Origin: Alphaproteobacteria bacterium
GTDB taxonomy: Bacteria > Pseudomonadota > Alphaproteobacteria > Rhizobiales > Hyphomicrobiaceae
Reading direction: 5' to 3'
NCBI GenBank assembly: GCA_024279745.1
Contig: JAJRRE010000242.1
Coordinates: 1 to 5,365 of the forward strand
Length of the DNA: 5,365 nucleotides
Positions 1 to 5,365 of the stretch are shown here, one piece after another. The first letter of the stretch is position 1, and every line of letters starts with the position of its first letter. The notes under the pieces were generated by a model. The model was given only the letters and a program-made list of their open reading frames with translations. It did no database searches and had not been told where the DNA came from. A program made the translations under genes and the position numbers.

Positions 1-2
1 AT

Positions 3-863
3 GAAACCTGGGACATCCTGCACGCGACCCGGCCAACAGCGATCAATCTTCGCTGGGCGCTGGATGATATGCGCACGCGGTTGCAAAATCTGCCGGAAAC
101 CGAACGCGCCGCTACCGCCCATGCGCGCGCCTTGCAAATCTGCGACGAGGATGTGGAATGTAATCGGCAAATTGGGTTGCATGGGCTTGCGATCATCAAG
201 AAAATTGCCGCTAATAAAAAACCCGGCGAGCGCGTCAACATTCTCACCCATTGCAATGCCGGCTGGCTCGCCACCGTCGACTGGGGCACGGCAACTTCGC
301 CAATGTATCACGCCAATGAGGCAGGCATCGACGTGCATATCTGGGTGGACGAGACGCGGCCACGCAATCAAGGCGCGCAGCTGACGTCGTGGGAAATGGA
401 CAGCCACGGCATTTCCCATCACCTGATTGTCGACAATGCGGGCGGTCATCTGATGCAGCGCGGCGAAGTCGATCTGGTCATTGTCGGCACCGACCGCACC
501 ACCTCTAATGGCGACGTGTGCAACAAGATCGGCACCTATCTTAAAGCCCTGGCAGCGCGCGATAACAATGTTCCGTTTTATGTCGCCCTGCCGTCGCCAA
601 CCGTTGACTGGACGCTCAACGATGGCGTCGCGCAAGTGCCGATTGAGCAACGCGATGGCGATGAAGTCACCAAGGTCTGGGGTAAGCTTGAAGACGGCAG
701 CGTCGCGGCGGTGCAGATCTGCCCGGACGGCACACCCGGCGGCAATCCCGCCTTTGACGTCACACCGGCGCGGTTGGTAACTGGCCTCATTACCGAGCGC
801 GGTGTCTGCGCCGCGTCCAGCGAAGGGCTTGCGAGCTTATTCCCTGAGCACGCCCGCCAATAG
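3..863 (+). CDS. mtnA: S-methyl-5-thioribose-1-phosphate isomerase (partial, 5' end missing)
   Basis: Cytosolic enzyme of the methionine salvage pathway. It converts the aldose 5-methylthioribose 1-phosphate to the ketose 5-methylthioribulose 1-phosphate; the fold is related to eIF2B alpha-type proteins. The reading frame is open from position 3 to the TAG at 861-863, giving 286 visible residues. The first of these include ATRPTAINLRWALDDM, a conserved MtnA block. The catalytic cysteine is in THCNAG (codon 252-254) and the catalytic aspartate in VGTDR (codon 492-494). They are 80 residues apart, the spacing remembered for Cys160/Asp240 in the B. subtilis enzyme, so about 75 N-terminal residues lie upstream of the window. 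NGDVCNKIGTY, PFYVALPSPTVDW and NPAFDVTPARLVTGLITERG are further family blocks. The ATG at 69 is internal and is not the start. The C-terminus looks complete. A 224-bp gap separates it from dppA, so the two are probably separate transcription units. Identification is firm. Confidence 0.95.
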   Translation, partial: ETWDILHATRPTAINLRWALDDMRTRLQNLPETERAATAHARALQICDEDVECNRQIGLHGLAIIKKIAANKKPGERVNILTHCNAGWLATVDWGTATSPMYHANEAGIDVHIWVDETRPRNQGAQLTSWEMDSHGISHHLIVDNAGGHLMQRGEVDLVIVGTDRTTSNGDVCNKIGTYLKALAARDNNVPFYVALPSPTVDWTLNDGVAQVPIEQRDGDEVTKVWGKLEDGSVAAVQICPDGTPGGNPAFDVTPARLVTGLITERGVCAASSEGLASLFPEHARQ

Positions 864-893
864 ATATGTGCAAAACCGCACCTGCGCACGCCG

Positions 894-923
894 TTAAACG
901 CTAAAAACACCCCCGGTTATATT
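894..923 (+). promoter_or_regulatory. Weak candidate sigma70-type promoter upstream of dppA
   Basis: TTAAAC (894-899) and TATATT (918-923) are separated by 18 bp. The -10 element matches TATAAT at five of six positions, but the -35 matches TTGACA at only three. The -10 overlaps the TATTCGAATA palindrome. It would leave a leader of roughly 155 nt before dppA. This is the best pair found by eye, but hexamers this weak arise by chance in A/T-rich gaps, so it is offered only as a candidate. Confidence 0.2.
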
Positions 924-1073
924 CGAATAGTTTGATACGAAGCGGCGCGCCGTTAGACTTTTGGACAAACCCTTTAACCAAACCCGTCAGCGGATGAATT
1001 AACCTCCCGAAAGCGTCTAGAAAAGACTGGTATTGCTGCGGCGTTTTTTGCACACTGCGGCCACGTCAATTTC

Positions 1074-1080
1074 AAGGGAG
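1074..1080 (+). promoter_or_regulatory. Ribosome binding site of dppA
   Basis: AAGGGAG lies 7 nt upstream of the ATG at 1088, close to ideal Shine-Dalgarno spacing. It fixes the dppA start, which also gives a complete signal peptide. Confidence 0.8.
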
Positions 1081-1087
1081 AAAACAA

Positions 1088-2683
1088 ATGAAATGTCGCA
1101 AGCTAATGCTTGGTGCCTTAAGCGGAGCGCTTATGCTCAGTGGCGGTGCCGTACAGGCAAAAACGCTGATCTTCTGTTCGGAAGGCTCGCCAGAAGGATT
1201 CGACCCGGCACTATACACCTCCGGCACAACTTTCGACGCTTCCTCGCGGCACATCTATAACAAGCTGGTTGAGTTCGAGCGCGGCACCACCAAAATCGGT
1301 CCGGCCCTGGCAGAGAGCTGGAGCATTTCCAAAGACGGCAAGGAATATACCTTCAAACTGCGCAAAGGCGTGAAATTCCACACCACCGCTTTCTTTAAAC
1401 CAACGCGCGATTTTAATGCCGACGATGTGGTGTTCTCATTCACGCGCCAGCTCAAGAAAGACAGCCCCTGGCACAAATATACCGCCGGGACGTCCTGGGA
1501 ATATTTCAACGGCATGTCGATGCCAAAACTTCTCAAGGACGTGTCCAAGGTCGACGACTATACAGTGAAATTCACGCTGACCCGGCCCGAAGCACCAATG
1601 ATTGCCAATCTGGGCATGGACTTTGCTTCGATCATGTCAAAGGAATATGCCGACAAGCTGGATAAAGCCGGCAACAAAAAAGACCTCAACCAAAAGCCGA
1701 TCGGTACCGGTCCGTTTAAGTTCCAGGCCTACCAGAAAGACGCCGTCATTCGTTATCAGGCCCATGAAACCTATTGGGCGGGCAAGGCTCCCATCGATAA
1801 TCTGGTGTTCGCCATCACGACAGACGCGGCCGTTCGTCATCAGCGTTTGAAAGCCGGCGAATGTCATTTCAATCCTTACCCGAACCCGGCCGATCTGGCT
1901 GCGATCAAGAAAGATCCAGCTTTGAAACTGCCACAGCAGGAAGGCCTCAATGTCGGTTATCTGGCTTACAACACAACGGTTGCGCCGTTCAACAATGTCA
2001 AGGTTCGCAAGGCGCTCAACATGGCCATCAACAAGCAGGCCATTTTGGATGCCGTGTTCCAGGGTGCGGGCAAAGCCGCCAAGAACCCGATCCCGCCAAC
2101 CATCTGGTCCTATAATAACGCCATTAAAGACGATCCATATGATCCAGCAGCCGCCAAGAAACTTTTGGCTGAGGCTGGCGTGAAAGATCTGTCGATGGAA
2201 ATCTGGGCGATGCCGGTGCAACGTCCTTATAACCCCAATGCGCGGCGGATGGCTGAGCTGCTGCAGGCGGACTTCGGCAAGATCGGCGTCAAGGTCAAGA
2301 TCGTCTCCTATGAATGGGGTGAATATCTCAAACGCTCCAAGGCCAAAGACCGCAAGGGCGCGGTGCTGCTCGGCTGGACCGGCGACAATGGTGACCCGGA
2401 TAACTTCCTGGCCGTGCTGCTTGGCTGCGATGCCGTTGGCGGTGCCAACCGGGCACAATGGTGCAACAAGGAATTTGACGGGCTGATCCAGAAGGCCAAA
2501 GTGGTTTCCGATTCAGCTGCGCGCACCAAGCTTTATGAGCAGGCACAGGTCGTGTTCAAACGCGAAGCCCCCTGGGCGACGATTGCGCATTCGGTGGTGT
2601 TCAAAGCCATGCGCAAAGAAGTGACCGGCTATAAGATCGATCCGTTCGGTGGTCATAACTTCTATGGTGTCGATATTAAATAA
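1088..2683 (+). CDS. dppA: Periplasmic dipeptide-binding protein DppA (ABC transporter, SBP family 5)
   Basis: Binds di- and tripeptides in the periplasm and hands them to DppBC; the E. coli homologue also serves in peptide chemotaxis and haem uptake. The protein has 531 residues, against about 535 in E. coli. Residues 1-24 form a signal peptide with a basic start, a hydrophobic core and an AVQA cleavage site before K25; there is no lipobox cysteine, so it should be a soluble periplasmic protein. The mature start KTLIFCSEGSPEGFDP is typical of DppA, as are PIGTGPF (204-210), PYPNPAD (263-269), LNVGYLAYN (287-295), MPVQRPYNPNARRMAE (375-390) and GWTGDNGDPDNF (429-440). R379 and D433 correspond to E. 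coli Arg355 and Asp408, which grip the peptide's carboxylate and amino group. Cysteines 30, 259, 447 and 459 match the two E. coli disulfide pairs. The start is supported by a good Shine-Dalgarno site. Retention of the binding residues argues for true dipeptide specificity rather than a nickel, glutathione or oligopeptide paralogue; substrate range is inference. Confidence 0.96.
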   Translation: MKCRKLMLGALSGALMLSGGAVQAKTLIFCSEGSPEGFDPALYTSGTTFDASSRHIYNKLVEFERGTTKIGPALAESWSISKDGKEYTFKLRKGVKFHTTAFFKPTRDFNADDVVFSFTRQLKKDSPWHKYTAGTSWEYFNGMSMPKLLKDVSKVDDYTVKFTLTRPEAPMIANLGMDFASIMSKEYADKLDKAGNKKDLNQKPIGTGPFKFQAYQKDAVIRYQAHETYWAGKAPIDNLVFAITTDAAVRHQRLKAGECHFNPYPNPADLAAIKKDPALKLPQQEGLNVGYLAYNTTVAPFNNVKVRKALNMAINKQAILDAVFQGAGKAAKNPIPPTIWSYNNAIKDDPYDPAAAKKLLAEAGVKDLSMEIWAMPVQRPYNPNARRMAELLQADFGKIGVKVKIVSYEWGEYLKRSKAKDRKGAVLLGWTGDNGDPDNFLAVLLGCDAVGGANRAQWCNKEFDGLIQKAKVVSDSAARTKLYEQAQVVFKREAPWATIAHSVVFKAMRKEVTGYKIDPFGGHNFYGVDIK

Positions 2684-2692
2684 ACCGGCACG

Positions 2693-2733
2693 AAAAAAAT
2701 CGAAGGGTGGCTTTTGGCAAAAAGCCGCCCTTC
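2693..2733 (+). terminator. Strong stem-loop between dppA and dppB (partial terminator or mRNA-stabilising hairpin)
   Basis: Arms at 2702-2715 (GAAGGGTGGCTTTT) and 2720-2733 (AAAAGCCGCCCTTC) form a 14-bp stem with a single U-G wobble (2708/2727) and a 4-nt loop GGCA. It begins 18 nt after the dppA stop. On the + strand no T-run follows the stem apart from the U residues inside its own arm, so it is not a textbook intrinsic terminator in the operon direction. A7 at 2693-2699 becomes T7 just after the stem on the - strand. In similar operons, hairpins after the binding-protein gene protect its mRNA 3' end or cause partial termination, making the binding protein more abundant than the permease; that role here is inferred. 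Confidence 0.65.
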
Positions 2734-2826
2734 ACATCACCCGCCTTCAGTTTATTGTTTTAACATTGCCAAACGCTACACGTCACATCTTCCCAATCCT
2801 CCTGCTATAGGCACACCCAACGGCAC

Positions 2827-3840
2827 ATGCTGGCATTTCTTCTGCGGCGCATCGGACTATTGATCCCCACATTCATTGGCGTCACCGTCGCCTCTTTCGG
2901 CTTCATTCGCCTGCTGCCGGGCGATCCGGTTCTGCTGATGGCGGGCGAGCGCGGCTTATCGCCAGAGCGGCACGCGGCACTGCTTAAGGAATTTGGTTTC
3001 GACCGGCCGCTCTGGGTGCAATATTGGGACTATCTAAGCGGCATATTCCAGGGTGATCTGGGCTTTTCCCTGGTTACCAAAAACCCGGTCATCGATGAAT
3101 TTTTCACCCTTTTCCCTGCCACGGTGGAGCTGTCGATCTGCGCCATGATCTTCGCCGTCGCGCTCGGTATTCCCGCCGGCATGTTCGCTGCCGTTAAACG
3201 CGGCACCGCTTTCGATCACACGGTCATGGGCACGGCGCTGATCGGCTATTCCATGCCGATTTTCTGGTGGGGGTTATTGCTCATAATTTTCTTCTCCGGC
3301 ATCTTGCAGTGGACGCCCGTCTCTGGGCGCATCTCGCTATTGTATTTCTTTCCCGACGTTACCGGCTTCATGACCATTGATGCGGTTTTATCGGGCCAGA
3401 AGGGCGCGCTGAGATCGGCGCTGTCGCATCTCATATTACCGACCATTGTGCTGGGAACCATTCCGCTTGCGGTGATTGCGCGCCAGACCCGCTCGGCCAT
3501 GCTGGAAGTTCTAAGCGAAGATTATGTACGCACCGCCCGTTCAAAAGGCTTGTCGGCTTTGCGTGTGGTTGGGGTCCATGCACTGCGCAACGCGCTCATT
3601 CCCGTCATCACCACCATTGGCCTGCAAGTGGGTGTGCTGCTCGCCGGCGCAATCCTGACCGAGACGATCTTTTCCTGGCCGGGTATCGGCAAATGGATGG
3701 TCGATTCTATCTTCCGCCGCGATTACCCGTCTGTGCAGGGCGGCCTTTTGATGATCGCACTGATTGTCATGATCGTTAATCTGATCGTCGATCTTCTCTA
3801 CGGGCTGATTAATCCGCGCATTCGGCACAAGGAGGGGTAA
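2827..3840 (+). CDS. dppB: Dipeptide ABC transporter permease DppB
   Basis: One of two inner-membrane subunits forming the peptide channel; it pairs with DppC and is driven by the DppD/DppF ATPases. At 337 residues it is close to the 339 of E. coli DppB. The N-terminus MLAFLLRRIGLLIPTFIGVT is the usual DppB opening and supports the ATG at 2827, although no Shine-Dalgarno sequence precedes it. About six membrane segments are visible, near residues 9-30, 97-120, 133-160, 200-218, 255-278 and 306-328. Conserved blocks include LLPGDPVLLMAGERG (29-43), GYSMPIFWWG (140-149) and the EAA-type coupling loop EDYVRTARSKGLS (231-243), which docks on the ATPase. TETIFSWPGIGKW (278-290) and the C-terminal NPRIRH are also typical. 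It lies 143 bp after dppA, beyond the stem-loop, and its last codons contain the dppC ribosome binding site, suggesting coupled translation. The identification is firm. Confidence 0.95.
   Translation: MLAFLLRRIGLLIPTFIGVTVASFGFIRLLPGDPVLLMAGERGLSPERHAALLKEFGFDRPLWVQYWDYLSGIFQGDLGFSLVTKNPVIDEFFTLFPATVELSICAMIFAVALGIPAGMFAAVKRGTAFDHTVMGTALIGYSMPIFWWGLLLIIFFSGILQWTPVSGRISLLYFFPDVTGFMTIDAVLSGQKGALRSALSHLILPTIVLGTIPLAVIARQTRSAMLEVLSEDYVRTARSKGLSALRVVGVHALRNALIPVITTIGLQVGVLLAGAILTETIFSWPGIGKWMVDSIFRRDYPSVQGGLLMIALIVMIVNLIVDLLYGLINPRIRHKEG
3829..3835 (+). promoter_or_regulatory. Ribosome binding site of dppC, inside the end of dppB
   Basis: AAGGAGG sits within the last codons of dppB, 11 nt before the dppC ATG at 3847. 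That is slightly long spacing; a second weaker AAGGG at 3839-3843 is too close (3 nt). Ribosomes finishing dppB would clear this site, consistent with translational coupling of the two channel subunits. Confidence 0.7.
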
Positions 3841-3846
3841 GGGAAA

Positions 3847-4824
3847 ATGAGCAAACAAGTCGATACCGATAGGGCAGCCGCAACAGCATCTGATGCGTCA
3901 CCGACTGCGCCAGCCGCGCCCATAGCAGCAACTGAGCCGCTGGACGTTCGTAGCGGCGGCACCCGTGCAGTCCTGAAAGAGTTCTGGCATTATTTCAGCG
4001 AGAACCGCGGCGCCGTAATCGGGCTGTGGTTTTTCACCGCTGTATGCCTGATCGCGCTTCTCGCCGACGTCGTCGCGCCCCATGGCGCCATTGAACAATA
4101 TCGCGACGCGCTGCTGCAACCCCCCGTCTGGCAGGAGGGCGGTGACTGGCGCTTTATTCTCGGCACCGACGCGGTTGGCCGCGACATGCTCTCGCGCCTC
4201 ATCTATGGCAGCCGCTTATCATTATTTGTCGGTATCATCGTTGTAACGTTCTCGCTGCTGGTCGGCGTTGTTGTCGGACTGGCCGCCGGCTTTATCGGCG
4301 GGGCCTTCGACACCATCGTTATGCGCATCATGGATATCGTGCTGGCCTTCCCCAGTCTGCTGCTCGCGCTCGCCCTGGTCGCTATATTGGGTCCCAGCCT
4401 GACCAATGCCATGATCGCCATTGCCATTGTGCAGCAGCCGCATTATGTACGCCTGACCCGGGCCGCCGTCATTGGCGAGAAGGGCAAGGATTATGTGACG
4501 GCAGCGCGCGTGGTTGGTGTTGGCCCCTTACGCTTGATGTTCATGACCATATTACCCAATTGCATGGCGCCGCTGATCGTGCAGGGCGCCTTATCGTTTT
4601 CAACCGCCATTCTGGATGCTGCCGCGCTTGGCTTTCTGGGCATGGGCGCACAGCCGCCAACGCCCGAATGGGGCACCATGCTGGCTGAAGCGCGCGAGTT
4701 TATCCTGCGCGCCTGGTGGGTGGTGACGCTGCCCGGCCTGGCGATTTTGCTCACCGTGCTGGCGATCAATCTCGTTGGCGATGGTCTGCGCGATGCGCTT
4801 GATCCTAAATTAAAGAGGTCCTGA
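3847..4824 (+). CDS. dppC: Dipeptide ABC transporter permease DppC
   Basis: Second inner-membrane channel subunit of the dipeptide importer, partner of DppB. It has 325 residues, about 25 more than E. coli DppC. The excess is at the N-terminus: residues 1-40 are polar and rich in Ala, Thr and Pro, before the conserved EFWHYF (45-50) that lies near residue 21 in E. coli. Membrane segments are visible near 57-78, 124-148, 160-182, 236-258 and 292-312, with a further weaker one around 186-198. The OppC-type periplasmic block LGTDAVGRDMLSRLIYG (105-121) is present, as are the coupling loop EKGKDYVTAARVVG (211-224), ALGFLGMGAQPPTPEWGTML (260-279) and the C-terminal GDGLRDALDPKLK. It starts 6 nt after the dppB stop and ends 1 nt before dppD. 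The ATG at 3847 is supported by the Shine-Dalgarno site in dppB, so the extension is probably real. An internal start nearer residue 45 would require a non-ATG codon, as none of residues 2-50 is Met. Confidence 0.95.
   Translation: MSKQVDTDRAAATASDASPTAPAAPIAATEPLDVRSGGTRAVLKEFWHYFSENRGAVIGLWFFTAVCLIALLADVVAPHGAIEQYRDALLQPPVWQEGGDWRFILGTDAVGRDMLSRLIYGSRLSLFVGIIVVTFSLLVGVVVGLAAGFIGGAFDTIVMRIMDIVLAFPSLLLALALVAILGPSLTNAMIAIAIVQQPHYVRLTRAAVIGEKGKDYVTAARVVGVGPLRLMFMTILPNCMAPLIVQGALSFSTAILDAAALGFLGMGAQPPTPEWGTMLAEAREFILRAWWVVTLPGLAILLTVLAINLVGDGLRDALDPKLKRS
4814..4819 (+). promoter_or_regulatory. Ribosome binding site of dppD, inside the end of dppC
   Basis: AGAGGT, with core GAGG at 4815-4818, lies 7 nt before the dppD ATG at 4826 and overlaps the last dppC codons. 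The dppC TGA (4822-4824) and the dppD ATG are one base apart, an arrangement typical of translational coupling. Confidence 0.7.
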
Positions 4825-4825
4825 G

Positions 4826-5365
4826 ATGGCGCTGCTGGAAATCGAAGACCTCACGGTCGAATTCGCCACGGCCGGCGGTGCCTTCCGCGCGGTTGACCGT
4901 TTGACGCTGAGCGCCGCGCCCAGCGACGTCCTGGCCATTGTCGGCGAATCTGGCTCGGGCAAATCGGTCGCCATGCTTGCCTTGATGGGCCTGCTACCGT
5001 GGACCGCCACTGTTACGGCAAACCGCTTGAATTTTGACGGCGTTGATCTTCTGACCATGGACACGCGCCAACGCCGCACCATCATCGGCAAAGATATCGC
5101 CATGATTTTCCAGGAACCCATGTCCAGTCTGAACCCGTGCTTTACCATCGGCTTTCAGCTTGGCGAAGCCTTGAAGGTACATCTTGGTTTATCACGCGCA
5201 GAGCGCCGCACACGCTGTCTTGAGCGGCTCGATCTTGTCGGCATGCACGCGCCAGAAAAACGCATCGGTTCCTTTCCGCATCAATTGTCCGGCGGCATGA
5301 ACCAGCGCGTCATGATCGCCATGGCCATTTCGTGCAACCCCAAACTGCTGATCGCCGATGAGCCG
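4826..5365 (+). CDS. dppD: Dipeptide ABC transporter ATP-binding protein DppD (partial, 3' end missing)
   Basis: Cytoplasmic ATPase subunit that powers dipeptide import, normally paired with DppF. The frame is open from the ATG at 4826 to the window edge, giving 180 residues of a protein usually about 325 long. Visible ABC motifs in order are Walker A GESGSGKS (40-47), Q-loop FQEP (95-98, Q96) followed by MSSLNPCFTIGFQ, signature LSGGMNQR (154-161) and Walker B LLIADE (174-179). The D-loop, the H-loop and the C-terminal oligopeptide/dipeptide transporter domain lie beyond the edge. The opening MALLEIEDLTVEF and FRAVDR (20-25) are DppD-like. Its position directly after dppC, one base from the stop, favours DppD over other OppD-family ATPases. 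A small oddity is APSDV at 31-35, where most relatives have a PGEV-like turn before the Walker A strand; this is outside the catalytic motifs. Confidence 0.93.
   Translation, partial: MALLEIEDLTVEFATAGGAFRAVDRLTLSAAPSDVLAIVGESGSGKSVAMLALMGLLPWTATVTANRLNFDGVDLLTMDTRQRRTIIGKDIAMIFQEPMSSLNPCFTIGFQLGEALKVHLGLSRAERRTRCLERLDLVGMHAPEKRIGSFPHQLSGGMNQRVMIAMAISCNPKLLIADEP

Larger units (their letters stand above)
864..1087 (+). other. Intergenic region between mtnA and dppA, presumed to hold the dpp promoter
   Basis: No plausible gene lies in these 224 bp, and base composition is more A/T-rich than in the flanking genes. No hairpin followed by a T-tract was found after mtnA, so how mtnA transcription ends is not visible. 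Elements seen are a possible sigma70-like hexamer pair (894-923), a 10-bp perfect palindrome TATTCGAATA (920-929), a degenerate 14-bp direct repeat (886-899 and 945-958), a T6 run (1044-1049) and the dppA ribosome binding site. Because dppA is the first gene of an operon and its upstream neighbour is unrelated, a promoter is expected here; its exact position is inference. Confidence 0.6.

Noticed and set aside
69..71. ATG as a possible mtnA start
   Set aside because: Conserved MtnA sequence (ATRPTAINLRWALDDM) is encoded upstream of and across it, so it is an internal methionine of a gene cut by the window edge.
1..384. Open frame from the ATG at position 1 on the + strand
   Set aside because: It overlaps mtnA in another frame, and its translation is an Arg/Pro/Cys-rich sequence typical of an out-of-frame shadow.
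578..910. Open frame of 110 codons on the - strand overlapping the end of mtnA
   Set aside because: No family resemblance was recognised, no clear ribosome binding site was seen, and most of it is antisense to conserved MtnA coding sequence.
920..929. Perfect 10-bp palindrome TATTCGAATA
   Set aside because: Too short to count as an operator on its own; the symmetry does not extend to flanking bases and no second copy was seen.
1036..1061. CTGCGGC direct repeat flanking a T6 run, considered as a terminator or leader element
   Set aside because: The repeats are direct, not inverted, so they form no hairpin before the T-run, and 7 bp is within chance expectation.
1637..2458. Long open frame of 273 codons on the - strand within dppA
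   Set aside because: It lies wholly opposite a gene identified with high confidence, shows no recognisable domain, and is explained by the codon bias of dppA on the other strand.
3190..3201. GCCGTTAAACGC in dppB, identical to 890-901 in the mtnA-dppA gap
   Set aside because: In dppB it encodes part of the conserved AAVKRG segment, so the shared 12-mer is most simply a coincidence.

Overview
The window looks like chromosomal DNA of a Gram-negative proteobacterium. An alphaproteobacterium is the best guess, from the wording of the MtnA protein and the moderately high G+C coding bias; this assignment is from memory of the families and is not certain. All genes found are on the + strand, and no RNA gene, mobile element or CRISPR array was seen.

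Layout: (1) Positions 1-863 hold the last ~286 residues of mtnA, the methionine-salvage isomerase, whose start lies upstream of the window. (2) A 224-bp gap (864-1087) has no gene and no convincing terminator; it probably carries the promoter of the next operon. (3) Positions 1088-2683 encode DppA, the periplasmic dipeptide-binding protein, with an intact signal peptide, both ligand-anchoring residues and all four cysteines of the E. coli protein. (4) A 143-bp gap contains a strong 14-bp stem-loop. (5) dppB (2827-3840), dppC (3847-4824) and dppD (4826 to the window edge, truncated at Walker B) follow with almost no spacing. dppF would be expected just beyond the right edge.

How they work together: DppA captures di- or tripeptides in the periplasm and delivers them to the DppB/DppC channel in the inner membrane. 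DppD, with the presumed DppF, hydrolyses ATP to drive import. The stem-loop after dppA is well placed to keep the abundant binding protein more highly expressed than the membrane and ATPase subunits. mtnA is a housekeeping methionine-salvage gene; its proximity to the operon does not show a functional link.

Overall this is an ordinary metabolic and transport region. No undescribed system is apparent. The points worth a second look are small: the stem-loop with its T-tract on the wrong strand, the dppB start without a Shine-Dalgarno sequence, an unusual N-terminal extension of DppC, and a degenerate direct repeat upstream of dppA.
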